Made by a program: the position numbers and the translations under genes. 64,000 bases of DNA, taken from assembly GCA_934045905.1 (NCBI GenBank), contig OW203761.1, forward strand, positions 36,506,964 to 36,570,963, read 5' to 3'. Below are positions 27,001-41,400 of the stretch, piece by piece. Positions within the stretch are counted from its first letter, which is position 1; every line of letters begins with the position of its first letter. Origin of the DNA: Leuctra nigra (taxonomy: Eukaryota > Arthropoda > Insecta > Plecoptera > Leuctridae). A model generated the notes under the pieces. That model did not search any database. It saw nothing but the letters and a program-made list of their open reading frames with translations, and was not told where the DNA came from.

Positions 27001-28657
27001 TCGGGATCGGCTGTGTTTGGTGTGAACGCCGACGAACAAACTCGCCGAGTGTAAATTGCAGTATTAGCCGCGTTAATGTGCGACTTGACACGGGATTACG
27101 CCTGCAGCTACAAATCGGCGAGATTCGGGATCGTCCCGTTTCACTAGCTTCGTGGCACATCGTTTTTTATGCTGCCCGCAAAATGATTTATCTGAAAGTT
27201 GTCACAACTTGGCAGGAGAAGAGTCTGGGAATAAAAAGATGGGAGATTTTTAAAAAAAACTTCCTCCTCTATCGGATTTAAATTAAAGAAGAGGAAGAAA
27301 GTTATCTCCCCTGAATTTTTTTTCGAGGTACGGTTAAAAAAATATTTCCTTTCAGTTGGCCACCAGTTACGTTTGTGTCCCTTAATTTACTAGATAAATA
27401 CATGACTGATTTGATTTTCCTGGCCTCCATCGGGGGTAGTAATAGTATAAAATGGATGCAAGGTTTCAAGTTATTATCGTTTTATATGGCCAGTATAAAA
27501 TGTTAATAAATAAGTTTCGAGTTGAGTCTGCAAAAAAAACACGATGAAAAACAACTCTAGCTTTAAAACGAGTACGCAAGCACTCACTCAATTCCCATCA
27601 TGCATGTCTTGCCAAAACTTTACTCTTTCCGTTCAATCTTTGTAAAAAGTTTGCTTAGGAGAGCTGAATTTAGTTTTCTTAGTTTATTTATTCTCGTTCG
27701 GTTGTCTTGGATCTGAATGGGTCGGTTTCTTGCAGACTGAATGAGTCGATGGCGTGTGTCAGTTGAGCGCTTTCTTTCCCAAATCTCGGACGTAATCAGC
27801 TCTGCGCTTGACAAAACGAAGAGACTCAAACACACATAGGTACTCTTTTTGCAACCGAGCCCCGAATCGATTTTCAATTCCCAGCTTAGCTTAACTTTGT
27901 GAAAGTCGTTGACAAGATACCTTTAAACTCCATTTATGAAGAAACTATTCGAAACTATCGACAGCGCGTTCTCTACCGACCACAATACACTGGAAAGCAT
28001 TCATCTTGGACACCAAACTTTGTCACCTCAGCAAACGTTCTAGGAAGTAACTTTACGGAGTTCCATCTAATCTATAAATTGTCGATATTTATCTTGTAAA
28101 TGTGGGGCGTCGGTACAAGATCTGCAGCCAAGAAATCAATGGAAATACCAACTAATTACAACAAACTTTAGCAATTACTTTTTTTAGAATGTTTCTGGTT
28201 TCGTGTTCCAGGAATGTATCTAGGTATCTTCTCGAGACGAAAAGACGTTTGGAAGAAGTTTAATTGTACTTCTTTCTTTTAACATTCATCAGATACGTGT
28301 ATTGACTTCCACTAAATGTAAAAAAGATATTTGAAATGAGGAAAAGAAGTGAAGACAATGCATACAGAACCTGCCCCAACATTTCTTTATTATCTTACGA
28401 ATGACTAGATTCTTTAAGTTTATTCGAAGAGTCTGTTTTAACGTCAACAACACTACTTCCTGTTATTTCGACTGTTAAGTGCAACAATGAATGACTTCAG
28501 TTAATTTACCTCGACGCCGGTTTATTTAGCCGCCAACTCAGTGTGTTGTCAGCAGTCAGCACATCTTGACACCCTCTGACATCATCACTCACTGTTTACA
28601 CGGCCCTTCAAGCCAGACAAGAAACAATCGATTTTCAATATTTATTCTAAGTGGAAA
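18051..28657. other. No gene seen; long AT-rich spacer
   Basis: No supported exon in 10.6 kb. Local features are a G-run near 18305-18335 (possible G-quadruplex), CpG-richer patches near 19680-19760 and 21320-21640, and a GA-rich tract at about 21950-22070. The longest open frame, 26741-27160 on the - strand (139 codons), has no recognisable motif. This could be intergenic DNA or a very long intron of a gene outside the window. Confidence 0.4.
21950..22070. repeat. GA-rich low-complexity tract
   Basis: About 120 bp almost entirely purine on the + strand, with GAGAGAGAGAGGGGAGAGAG in the middle. Chance ORFs on the complementary strand read as Ser/Leu/Pro-rich peptides. Confidence 0.7.
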
Positions 28658-28857
28658 NNNNNNNNNNNNNNNNNNNNNNNNNNNNNNNNNNNNNNNNNNN
28701 NNNNNNNNNNNNNNNNNNNNNNNNNNNNNNNNNNNNNNNNNNNNNNNNNNNNNNNNNNNNNNNNNNNNNNNNNNNNNNNNNNNNNNNNNNNNNNNNNNNN
28801 NNNNNNNNNNNNNNNNNNNNNNNNNNNNNNNNNNNNNNNNNNNNNNNNNNNNNNNNN
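28658..28857. other. Assembly gap of 200 N
   Basis: Exactly 200 unknown bases. A round number like this usually marks a scaffold gap of estimated or arbitrary size, so any frame crossing it is meaningless. Confidence 0.98.
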
Positions 28858-30037
28858 TTCCGGTTCTCAAAATGTGAATTTGTGTTTTATTTTAAATTTG
28901 TGACGCTATTTCTTGTTATGGGAATGTGGGTGTGGTAACAGAACTATGCACGTGGTACGTACTTGTTAGAATGCTTGAAATATATGTCAGGTAAATTAAC
29001 GTGTGAATGTAAAGTGGAATTACCAGGGAGCAGGAACAATAAAGGCTCCAAGTAAACAGTACTAAACGAGCTATTAGAATTGGTGTTTCCGTGTAACATT
29101 TAGTACACTACGTCACTACAAAACTATTACAATCGTTGTATATTTACTTTGATTGTAATTAATCGCATTGACCGGAGAGAAGTAATTGTTAAACCATCCT
29201 TTCTGTCTGCCATATTGTTGACCGCATCTCTCCCTCCCCCCCCCCCCTCTCTCTCCTCTCGCTCGATCCCAAACATAGGTACACACATGAGCACCATTAC
29301 TCTAATTACAACCCCTGGTTTATTTCACACCAGTACGAAAGATAAGTTTAATTAGATTGTGTTGGTTTGATTTTATTTGAATCACTGTCACAAACGAAAT
29401 GAGGTTGCATCTGTGATTAGATTGAACATTGCCATGTTGATAACTGTAATCACAATTCTAGGTCAGCCATGGCCTGTGTCAGCCATTGCGTATAGTTCGT
29501 CCATGGATAAGGGCCACAGATCGTTCAAAACTGACAGTTGAACTATTTCTTTTTGTCCTCATCATATTGAAGACGTAACTATAATTTAAATGACAGTGGT
29601 AAAAATACGTATCCCTATGGCATCTTTATTGTAAATGACTTAACCTCAAATGGAATATTAACTAATAATCCAGCTCGTACGTTAAGCATTTCTGTAAGAG
29701 ACCTGATAAGTTTTTCATGTATTTGTTCTTATATTCAGTCTGATTGAAGTTTTATGCAGAATCCTTGATTATTCTCTACCCCCTCCCCATTACCATTTAC
29801 ACACCGTTATACAACTACAATTTAGTTTAGTTCAATAAAAGATAAACCCTCCCCAGAATTTATATGTCATTGGTTTCGTTACTCTTATTCATGAACTGAC
29901 TATACACATTCTGTTGTAACTCAATATGGTGTAGTACTATGTATAAAAATAATACAACGTTAGTAGAAAAGGAAGAAAATTCACATAATAAATATATTAA
30001 TATATAATAAAACGAAGAAGTCAATGTACCGGGAATG
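28858..30037. other. No gene seen
   Basis: AT-rich, with a C/T-rich low-complexity run at about 29228-29262. From about 29885 there is a phrase ending ACATTCTGTTGTAACTCAAT that recurs diverged near 30255 and 31228, so it is part of a dispersed repeat. Confidence 0.4.
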
Positions 30038-30169
30038 TATGATAAAAACCCTACTCTGGACGAGACGCCGGTACTATATTATAAAAAATATTGATATATC
30101 TAAATTTTTTTTTAATTTGTGTTTTTAACCTATAGTACCGGCGTCGCCCCGAGTAGGGTTTTTATCATA
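30038..30169. mobile_element. Foldback/MITE element with about 40-bp inverted arms
   Basis: The left arm (TATGATAAAAACCCTACTC..., ending at CGCCGGTACTATA) is matched by the right arm (TATAGTACCGGCG... to GAGTAGGGTTTTTATCATA) with only a few mismatches. The loop is an AT-rich stretch of about 50 bp. It is non-coding. The end structure resembles short non-autonomous DNA transposons; the target duplication is unclear because the flanks are AT-rich. Confidence 0.75.
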
Positions 30170-30443
30170 TAATATAATTATCTCTATGGGAGTAAAATTA
30201 ACCCGTGTACTTTACAGAGTTTTCTGTTGGCTATGTGTCACGAACTGGCTATTGGCATTCTGTTGTAACTCAATATACGTGTATTCTCCATGGAAGTCAT
30301 ATACATACTTTATATTAAGGGGATCGCTACCCTCTTCCGCCTTCAGAAACGTATGATTCGCTGTATGGCTATAGCATCACATCAAGAGGTATGTACTTGC
30401 CAGGAGGGCCTTTAAGAATCTAAAGATTCTGACGCTGCCGTGT

Positions 30444-30664
30444 ATGTACACTTGGCACATTTAAAATTGATCGGTGAGCAAATTTGAATGACTGCTGGTC
30501 ATGTCCCATAACCAATCAAAGCTTGTTATTATCATTGAAATGTGAGGTCACCTACTAGAGTGAGACAAGGAGATCGCTTGGACTCACTTCTGATTTTGCG
30601 ATCTAACATTTTTCAGCCAATCAGATTTATTGAACGATCAATTTTAAATGTGCCAAGTGTACAT
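30444..30664. mobile_element. Inverted-repeat element with 30-bp ends
   Basis: The left end (ATGTACACTTGGCACATTTA, then AAATTGATCG) and the right end (CGATCAATTTTAAATGTGCC, then AAGTGTACAT) are perfect reverse complements. At 221 bp and without a plausible transposase it is a non-autonomous element. The perfect ends suggest fairly recent activity. Confidence 0.8.
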
Positions 30665-32055
30665 CTTGCAAGTGGCATTATTCGTGAGAGACAATTCAAA
30701 CCTATACAGACAACACGACGAGATACACAATCATGACACTAGAGGCGCCACCAAGCTTACTTACTGACACACAGCAGCGATTGAAGATTTCGGACTGGGA
30801 TCCAATACATGCCGGCGTAAAAGTAAGTAACAGTCTACCTTGCTGTATATCTGAAGTGACGGACAGGGACAATTTTAAATTAGCTCTAAGTCGTTTTTAA
30901 TTAATAATGTGTTTTACTCTTTGGACGAGTTTTTTCGAGACGAGACTAGAGATTATTGATGATTATGATCGTTTATTGATTATCTTGATTATCTATTATT
31001 ATGGTATAGCAATACTATTATTTAATATGTAAGAAATCTATAAGTTATGGAACCTTACCAGACAAGTTTTTTTTTATGTACTTACACTACATGTCCAAGC
31101 TGAAATAAATAAATAAAATAAAATAAATAAATAACAAAATAAAGAATTAAATGATTCAGCACAAAACCATGATACTGTCTTTTAACAGAGTTTGCCGTTT
31201 GTATCCACTTAATCATGAACAGACTATACACATTCGCTGTAAGTCAATAAAATGTTTATTGTGCAGAGCAATAAGACAGCGTCTACGTACGTACAGGTCA
31301 TCAAGTGAGGTATAAACTTCAATAATTTATGAGATGCACCTAAACAACGGCAATCCATTAGAAACGATACAATCATTGGCTAACAAGTGTGTTTTAGTGC
31401 TGGGAGAAGGACAATTTCATTATTATCACTGTTTTATCACAGAGTTATAATTTTCGTAAAATTTTACAAATGGTGGCAGATGTGGGATATTTTTTAAAAC
31501 TAATAATGTTACATCAGGGTGCAGACGATGAATGAAAACGAGCCTCGTACAACACCTTGGTGATATAAACCAGTAATCTACATCATTTCCATGACTCTAC
31601 AGCCGCTTTTGATTTGAAACAAAGGTTTAAAGGAAAGTAATTTTCGTTAAAACGCATTTGAGGTACAAAAGGTTGTGTGTACAGTGAATAAAGAGTTATT
31701 GCTTACATTTAAAGAGATAGTGATGTGAAAAACTGCTGATTAAAACATATAAAAATCATAGTCACTCAAAGACATATGTATTATTTTACAAAATTCTGTC
31801 AAAAGTGTTCTTGAATAGACCAAAGCAGATAATATGCAGATAGACCCAGATAATTTCTGTATTGATCAACCGATAGCTCTGTCCAAATAAAAAGGAAATA
31901 ATGTATAAAAGTGTTGAGATAAATTTACTCTTCACACGTTGATAAATGAACAGGATGTGAAGTCGATGGTGTCATCTGCAAAAGAATATCAGATTGACTG
32001 GTTAGTACGGAAATAAAACTATTGATAAACCTAAGTCTACAGAAACTTTAGCGTA
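30665..32055. other. No gene seen; retroposon-like A/T-rich tail
   Basis: A run of AAATAAATAAAATAAA-type repeats at about 31103-31140 looks like the 3' tail of a retroposon. A copy of the ATTTTACAAATGGTGGCAG phrase sits at 31461. No supported exon. Confidence 0.4.
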
Positions 32056-32131
32056 TCTACATGAATTAAGAGGCCTTCGTAGGGTAACGGGTGTCTACAT
32101 GAATTAAGAGGCCTGTGTAGGGTAACGGGAC
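32056..32131. repeat. 38-bp tandem repeat, two copies
   Basis: TCTACATGAATTAAGAGGCC begins at 32056 and again at 32094, each followed by a GTAGGGTAACGGG-containing part. The second copy runs directly into the inverted-repeat element that begins with GTAACGGGAC, so the duplication probably includes that element's end. Confidence 0.8.
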
Positions 32132-32443
32132 TAGCGCGGTGCTTCAAAGTATTTGTTGAGTTTTGTCTTTTCACTAACCGTATTGGAGAAAAAATATTTT
32201 AGCGACAATTTCAAGAGTACTAGAATACAAATTCCACACACTTGAGTATATTATGACCTCTGGGATGACCTCAAAATGTTTATAAGAAATGTTTCCTTAT
32301 GAGGTCGTAGCAGATGTCGTAATGTACTCCAATGTGTGCCGTTATTTAGTATGTAGGTAAGCTTGAATTGTCGCCAATACATATTTTTTTAAATTCTGTT
32401 AGTTTGATGACAAAATGAAATAATAGCGTTCGCGTCCCGTTAC
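32122..32443. mobile_element. Long inverted-repeat (foldback) element
   Basis: The ends GTAACGGGAC and GTCCCGTTAC are exact reverse complements. The complementarity continues inward with small gaps through GCGACAATTTCAAG / CTTGAATTGTCGC and TTGAGTATATTATGAC / GTCGTAATGTACTCCAA. The whole 322 bp is essentially one imperfect palindrome with no ORF, which fits an old foldback MITE. Confidence 0.7.
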
Positions 32444-35400
32444 TTTACTGATTACACTTAAAAACCATACATATGTAATATTTATTTAATTCAAAACATT
32501 TAATATTACTCAATTAAAAATTACACGTCAAATACGATTGTTCAAATGTAATTAAATCTAAATTATAAACAAACATTTTTAATATTATTAAGTAGTAAAA
32601 AGATAAATATTATACAGTTTACATTTCTATCTAAAGCGCATTGTGTATTCTGTTTGAATATCATGTCAGATTATATCTGGAAGAAAAAGTGTGTTGCATT
32701 ATTAAATAAAATTACAGTTAATCAACTAAATACGTATACCTTGGTTAAGTACATGCTAGATAATTTAGAATGAAGCAAAGTCAAATCGTATTTTATTTAG
32801 AGTTTGGAGATCTGTGCTTTATAATACTCTGAACTTTAATTTGTTACTAAAATAAAGACTGCAAAATAAAAGAAAACAAACAAATTAATCCGAGTTACTG
32901 AAGTAATTTTAGTTTGGCGTTTCTGTGACACTTCAGGTGTACCTAATTATTATCATTATTATTATGATCCATCATGCACCACGCAACCCACTGCTCCGGG
33001 TCACGTGATCATGTCACGTGATGAAAATAAGATGGAGTATGCATAATAATCTGAAAAGTTCGGAGTTGTAGTGTATAAGAGCTGATCTAGAGCTTAAGAA
33101 GAAGAAGTGAGAAGAAAACTTGAGTTTCAGACTCAAAGTTTTAGACTAGATGATCGTTTCTTTGTCAATTCAATTAGTAACTGTTGTTTGATTACTTTGT
33201 CACTGATATTATATGCAACAAAAACAAACCATCACACTTTATAATAAATTATGTTTTCAATTACAATTTTATTATTATTTTCAGCAGCATTTTGCTTTCG
33301 GCAACAAAATTAATTATCAAATAATGTGATATCAGTTTTTTAGGAATACCATATAAAATATGTGATACTAATTTATTATAATTTTAATATTATACTAATG
33401 GTTACGCTGATATAACATCTTCATGTTCCATTACGGCTTTTATTTGCTGCGTAACAAAGCAGGTGTATAAATAGCTACCATGACGAACCACTTGAATAGA
33501 TGGTTCGATTTAGAACAACCTTTCAGCTGATTGCTAAGCAATTGATCGAGTAAAAATATTTTTATACTTCACATAATAACCAATCTCTAGCTGTCTTTCC
33601 CAATCACTACGCTTTGCACTTCAATATGTAGTCTCTTTGTCATGTTTTACTTTTATTTTTAGAAAAATGGCGGAAAGAAATCTGTTGGAAATAGGTTATT
33701 CGCATAAAAAGTAGAAAACATATTTCCAAGAAAACAGAAGCATGTAATCGCCAGCCAAGCGTATGACTGGAACAGGATGACAAAATATGAAAATAAATCC
33801 ACAACTGGGAAAAAATGTTTCATAAGAAATAAGATATGGATTTTCATTTTATTTGCTCGAGGATGTGTGCTTCCTGGATTGAGTTTTATTCAAGACTCCC
33901 TCAGTTTATCTCCAGTATTTGGCCAGTTGATTTCTAGCTTTATACCTACCTATGATAATTAAGCTCTAGTCTAGATCTGATAAAATAGTGGATTTACAAT
34001 TGACTTCAAACCTTCTCAGCATCCTTCGAAGAACCAGAGAACTCTAAGGTTTCCAGAAGACGTGGAGGCGAATAATAATTTTTACAAAGTAAATAAAACG
34101 AAGCTGTGAAATTCTTATTTCTTTGCTTTGGTCGTCTGGAATCAGAGCAAAGCTAGCAGCGACTAGCGGGTTCCAGGCACTCGCTATAAAACAACATGTA
34201 CAGTGTTTTGCACTGTACGGAGCTCATACCGTACAGCCTATGAAATGTACGAGTTTGCTCTAAAATAAGATCATAACTGCATGAATATGATCATGTAGAT
34301 CATTCTGCTCTATAAACTTGAAGTTCACACATCAAAGGAATATTTCATATACATAATTAAATAAATATGAACAATATCATTTTTCATTTTTTGCTTATTT
34401 CTTATTACTAACTTTGTAAAAATCAGACCCGAAAATGTAATATTTTGAAATTAAATCAGACTAATCTTAAATTAATAGTATCAGAAAAATAAATATCGGA
34501 GTGAATATTAGTAGGTAGATTTAAATGGAAATAATATTAAAACACACCTGCATTATACATTACTATTTTTCAACAATATTCAATTTTTAGTGCACAGTGA
34601 ATTTGGAACTTCTTTGTTGAACAGATGCTTTAGTGAATTTGAAATACTATTTTTTGAATTGAAAGATCTGTTATTAACTATGTTTATACTTCCACATCTG
34701 ATGGCACTGAAATCTATGAATAATTGCGCGTATGAAGAGAAAGCCACATAAATATACTATGATGTGAACATTACTCGGTACAAACTTGCACACAACGAAA
34801 GTCTTCAAAAAGGTCGGATGCAAGCAGAAGGTTTAGCGGCCATACCCTCTATGAAAGAGATACATAATGAAAAACCTACGGAAGCGATGAAAAGCAACCT
34901 TACACAAAGCAGCTAACAAAATCTCTATCAGTCAGTAATAAATATATAAAAAATAGAGAGAAACTGGGTGGATCCGCTTTCATAAGCGTGTGTGCTCAGT
35001 GTGCTTCTGTTTGTATAAATGACAGAGAAAAGTTTGTAGTAGAAGGGAGAATGTTTGTTACATCAAGCTTACGCACTAACAAACATACTCATCTGAGTAA
35101 ACTTGACAGTAACTTGGCATGAGTGAGGGGGAAGAAGCATTTCCATTGATAGATCTTCACCACTTGATCAAGCCAATGTTCAGTAAAAAAACAAATAATC
35201 TTTACAAAGATGGCTAACCTGCATCAAGCAAACACGGGGAGGAGTGTAGGGCGAACCAGAGAGAAATGGAGGTACAGTCGGAACAACGTTAGGCCATATA
35301 AACTAAAGCACTTCAAACAGATTTATCCATGCTTAGAGTCTTTCTCTTTCAAGGGATGAAAATAAATAAACTGGAATAGAGGGGAGTGAGAGAGAGACGA

Positions 35401-38400
35401 AGAGCTTTTAAAAAAGGCTTGTCATAAACAACGTGCAGCTCCCCTCTCGACTGCATCAGGTACAGATTGAGGCTTAAACGAGATAAAGAGCGTTGCACTG
35501 TGCATTTGGCTAGCAGAGTGCATGCAAGGAATCGGGAATCATAAACAAAGGCTGGAGTGCGAAGCCAAGAGGATGGTAATGTTGTTATTTCACAGGACAT
35601 TTCAATCAAAATTACGATCTTGTTGAAAACTGAATCCGGGTCATCGTTGTTTGTATGAAGAATGTGGATTTTATGACCGGTTTTGTGAACTAATAGTCAG
35701 ACTGATTTGTAGAAACTGTATTGTTGTTGAAAACTGACACATCGTTGGACGTTTATGGGGCTTTTCCCTGTTTTGGTACGTATTTAGAGGTTTTAACTTC
35801 AGGCCACAATATTTAACTTCTCTAACTCAAATTGTTGATAAATGTTTCACAAAACATAGCACTTATTAAAGCTACAATAAAGGTATTTGGATCATGGTTA
35901 GCAAACTGCACGCTAACAAAATGAACACTAAATATTCTTAAACTTGGTATTCGCTCGATAATTCTATAATTACCATTAAAACCGCTACTTTAAGAGTATT
36001 AATTTAATTTATTACACAAGTATTACACTACAGTGCACTTCTTGAACACAATTTAACAAGAATTATAATTAACAATTTCAAAAGTTTAACAATTGTAACG
36101 CTTTTACTAATCACATATCGTTTTTCTATTGGTTAACCATAACCATACCAAAGTATCCCAATTAATAGTTCTAGTTTTTTCACATGCGATCGTTGACTCT
36201 GGATACAACATTAGGAATCTCTTCACCCCATGCTATAGTGTAATGAATATTTTCCTAGTCTGTAAATTTGAATTGGAGATGAAGGTATCGTTCATTACAT
36301 TGGCTACGTATTGAAATGTATTGCCTTTATTTTCTAAAATAAAAATACCCGAACGACTACACCTTAAATGTATACCGTGTTGTTAAAATTATTACTCAGC
36401 GAGTAAGTAGCTTCAGTCAAGTAGCTTAATTATTAAACTTGACGCCCATAAGTTTCTGAATCTTTACTTGAACATTTTCATTCTAATGTATTTACTTAAT
36501 CTTCAAATGGATTTTGCTCTAGTGTCAACGCTGAGAATATCACGCTTCCATTAAATGATGTGGGATTTATTTGCAAATAATAGCACTGCTAAAACATAGT
36601 GCAAGTGTCAATATCTCTTTCAACTCTCTGAATAGCTGTCTGAATAAGGATTTGGATTTTATATAAGCAAGAACCTTATATTAATATGTTTAATATGTTT
36701 ACGTTTAATCAGACAGCATGACAAACAGGACAAAGTGAATTTTTGTATATTTAAATAATAAAAAGTGTAGTTTTCATCATTTCCGTCTCTCAAAACTCAA
36801 TATACATATCGTTTTAATATACTTGTATAATAATGGAATTCCCCATTGTATTCTTCGTAGTAGTATATCCTAGATGCAGCACTGTCTTGCACTTTTGTTT
36901 GTTTATTGTATAGTTTTTCACCATCTTATACACTACTTAGTTCTCAAGATGTTTAACTTTCCGTAAATCTCTTTCAAAGTTCTAACAAATGTGGATATCA
37001 TCTCGAATTCTCAGCGCTCTCTGTTAACTGGTGTGAAAAATATGCACAATTGCTTCTGTTGCTCATCGTCAAAATGGGGATCCACTTAAAGCGATTGATG
37101 CACAAGCTTCATAATGACTGGCAAATACCACTTAGACTACAATCGAAATGAAATACGAGTGAAAAGTTTTCGAGCGCGTCTCTTGTGAAGATAGAGCTCC
37201 GAGCCAGTCAGGCGCGCTGATTTCCCAGCAAGAATGGAAGCTGACTCTTTTATCAGGTCGACGACTGACGAGGTAGAATTGGTAGAAGATGAACGCTAAC
37301 ATTACGAACTATGAAAAGGAAAATGTTCCCGAGTCCCAATTCAATGAGTAACCTCAAAATGGTGAATAAATGTACGAGTTCGTTCTAATTTCAAGATTGG
37401 ACGAATTATTGATTGTAGAACCTAACAAAGAAAGATTCTGCAATTGAAAAGAAAGCAATTTTCCTAATTGATATGAACTTGTTGCTGTACGTTATTCGTG
37501 TTCAAACAAAGGGATCTTTGGGAATGGGATTTGGGAATACTGAAATTGAGTTGATATTTCGTATAAATTCGTGTGGCGAGTCCAGTAATGTTCTTTTTCT
37601 TCATGTAGCAGTATATCGTGGCTTCAGTGGCCCCTGCTTCGATCTCAATCGGGGCTACAAGTATACTGCATCTGCCGCAATACGCCAATCCATCTGCTAA
37701 TTGCATTAATATCGAAAATTCATTAAAGTCTTGTGAATAAACATAACGCACACGTGACGCGCCATGAACCTAACAAAACACGAGCTGTGAAAACTCAAAC
37801 AACGCCACAAAGCTGCGTAAGCTGACAGATCATTTAAAATAACATACGCCATGTTTGGGAATGGGAATAAGGACCTAATTCCCAGTTCAGAGTAAGCCAT
37901 TGCCCGCACGTCAAATATCGAACTAAACTCTATGCGAGTTGCGTAAAAAGTGTCTGGCTGACATTTTGATGGTATTATCGCCTGCCTTGGTCAACGTGAG
38001 ATTAAAAGCTCACTTTCAAAATGGGGTGACTGTTTTCTAATGAGCCACACACGTAAAGGAGGGTGGAAGCGACAAGTGATTTATAGTGAGGTTTATAAAA
38101 TGGACAAGATACTAATGATCGTGAAAGATGAATGGATACCGAGTCAAAGTTTTAATGATGCGAAAGTGTTTCCGAGGCAAAGATGACTCAATAAGAGTTC
38201 GTTACAACGTAGGTTGTATAATCAGTCAGGTGTATGTCGACACTTTGGGTCAACAGTGTCGGAGAGTTGATAAAATAATCGCTACCGTTGAGGCTTGGTG
38301 TCACTAAGCAAGCATGGCGAAGGGCGAACCACAAGAATAACATCCACAGTGTGAAGAGCTTTTTAGATGACGGCGCAGGTTGATAAATAATTCATAGTCA

Positions 38401-41400
38401 TAGACGTGCAATTCAGAAACTATATATAACTCCGATAAATGTGAGAGTAAAGGGACATGTCGGAGGAGAATGTGTCTACCTTTAAATCTGAATTTAAATT
38501 CTTTTAAATCGCATTAGTTCTGAAGTGTCAGCTGGGTAGCGCGTGCTATGCATTTTGTGGAATTTAGAAAAAGTATTGTGTAACTTTTATATTAATGTTG
38601 GTACGTAAGTATTATACGGAGTTTTAATATTATAAACACATTATTTATTACGATGGGGATATATGGATGTAACTTGCTATAGTTTTCCAATAGCGTTATA
38701 CGAACTGCGCTCAAGTTTTAGTACTTTATTGGAGAAAATAAAGAACGATGAGACGGCAATTTTAAAGCTGACCTAAATGTGACCCTAAATAAGTGAAAAA
38801 AAAACTTGGTCAGGAATATAGGTGCGAGATCGATGGAACATGTTATGGGCGAGATGCAGGATTCAGATGTGAATTTAGAGCGAAATCGTTGATCGGACCT
38901 TCCCGGCTATTGGCTAGCCGAATCGCCTCATCTTCTGCACAACTGCATTGGAAAGACATATTTTTACATCTCATTCCCCGTCGGAAGGATGTAAAACCGC
39001 CTCGTGGGCTCCGGGAAAACTGTTCATCTTCACTTTAGAGTAGTGAGTGATTGCGGATAAGAAAGCCAGCCTCAAAAGAACAAGAGTGGAACTTAAAAAA
39101 TATAATTTAATACAAAACAAAGGATCATAGCTTTCTTCGCCTGTAGAAACACGTAAGATTAATTACTTGGACTCGTATAAACGTGACGTAACATAAAGAT
39201 GGCGACATTGTAATCGCGATGAAGACGAGAGTAATGGAGCGACATCCGTCAGTGCCATCCAATGAGCGTCCAGCGCCCCGACGCCGACGACGAGAAGCGT
39301 CGCGGCGCCGAGATGCGAGTAATTCCACCGCAATCTTCTCGGACCATTTTCTATATACGACCACGTGACCCTAGAGAGAGAGAGAGGGGACGACAACACC
39401 CACCGCCCACCTAATTCTAATCCCCTTAGTTTGAAATCCCCGCTTTTAAGCATCGAACCGATAAACTCCTCCTGTTTGTCGACTTCTAGGATAAATAATA
39501 GGGCATCCTCTATTCATCCCGTACGATGTATCCAGTTATTGCGGCTTGTTCTCGATGTTGTATTACTGCATCCATTGTAAACATTCCTTATTGTGAACCA
39601 AGAGAATGAACAACAAAAATAGAAATGATCATCAAGCTTCTGCACTATTGAATTTCAAAATGAAACGAATTCGTACAGATACGTTCTAGATATATAAGGA
39701 ACAAGTTTTTTGATAATCCATCAGCAAAAATTCACCTTAGAAAGCACGTACTTATTTTTTAATCAAAGTGCAGATAAGTCGTGTAAAATGTAACGAACGA
39801 CTCTCGAAAATCAGTTTGCTTTTAAGTTCGAAAGTAAACACTCGTTTTAATTTGATTAACAAAGCTACCTCTGAAGGGGGCGGGGGGATTAATTTCAGAA
39901 GTTGTGCCGTGAAAATCCGAGTTCTGGATTGAAGTATTTCGACTTGGAGGCTGTTCGAGGTTGATACGTTTTCAAGGGACATGAGAGAGTAATACAGCGG
40001 GAAATATAAAGTTTATCTTTCAGTGAAACTGAAACTCATGTAATTAGTCCGTATCGAAACGCATTGAGTCTTCGAGAGATACGAGAAGGCTTTGTTGTCA
40101 TTGATATCTTATTCTCTTTCCGAGTTTGTCTCAAATGTTTTGACGATTCATTCAGTTTTACCAAGAAGTTTATTATTCGATACAGAAACTTGAACTCGTT
40201 CTGCAAGGCCCCACAGACTAGAGCTAAAACAATATAATACATCCCTTGCTTTACTGATTTAACTTTGGTATTTACTCAAGAATACAGTCTTGGTTCCGCG
40301 GCATCGTTGTTATTGTTATACATACCATGCTTATTAATAACTTCAACTACTTCAGTGGAAAGATAATTTCATCCCCATAGAACCTCCTGCCATTTCAGTA
40401 TGTAGTTCAGCCAATGTTTATTGCCTGGCTTGTTTGCTTTTTAAGAGTAACAAGCTGCTATGTCTATCTGGACTCAAAACTTGGTTATGATCAATTGAGC
40501 TCATAAATCTTTTGCAATTTTCTCTTGACCCAGTTCAAACAATATTTTAATTTACGAGCCAGCGTCTAAAAAACCTTCACAACTCAAGCTATCGTTGAAA
40601 AACAAACAGAAAAAATACTCATTTCAATAGCTTCAACTGGATATAAATCACATGTTTTAATTTCTGCGTAATCCTGGACAATTTTTTTGTTCACCGAGTT
40701 TATATTTATAATAGATGTGCAAACTGTGGTTCGTGCCACGATTTATGGGATCCATAGACGGGCAGAGTTGGTCGTCGTGAAAGAGCGCTCGGCTTCGCTC
40801 AGATAGCGGACGGAGCGGAGCGTCATGGCTAGAGATAGCGAGCCGAATGCGTGACATGTGAAACAGTTCAAGTCATACGCAACCCAGATCGATCTGAAAT
40901 ACATGCTCGACGTTATGGAAATGTGCACTAGAGAGTTAGACCCGAACCAATAGTTCGCACGATATCAGGCCGGGGTTGACTACAGAGACAAACCCTCAAG
41001 TTCCGATAGCGATGCGCCAAGCACGTGGCTGTTTTATGACTCTCTCGAAGTTTCCAACTGACATCAGGAACAGTCGCATTCACTTGACTTGTCTTTGGAC
41101 CTGATAGACCGCGTGTTCGTTCACCTAGCTGGTCATTTCCCATCGCTTCTGGGACAATGTCCTGGGAGGGAGGAGAGAGGTGAGGAAATGGAACTCCTGG
41201 ATGGATGTATCATCAGCATAATGCAACTTACGTGAGAAGTATTGGATGAATAAAAGATAGGATGTAGAGTGGGGACCAATCTCCGTTGATGATGAGATTT
41301 CTTGCATGTGCCACTCCCTTTTTTTACGGAATATGAAAAAGAAAATAAGAATTCATATTGTCTGCAGAACGCAGTTACAAGATAGCAAAATTGCTATATA

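Noticed and set aside
26741..27160. 139-codon frame on the - strand
   Set aside because: No recognisable domain, no supporting splice context and ordinary composition. It is within the range expected by chance in 64 kb.
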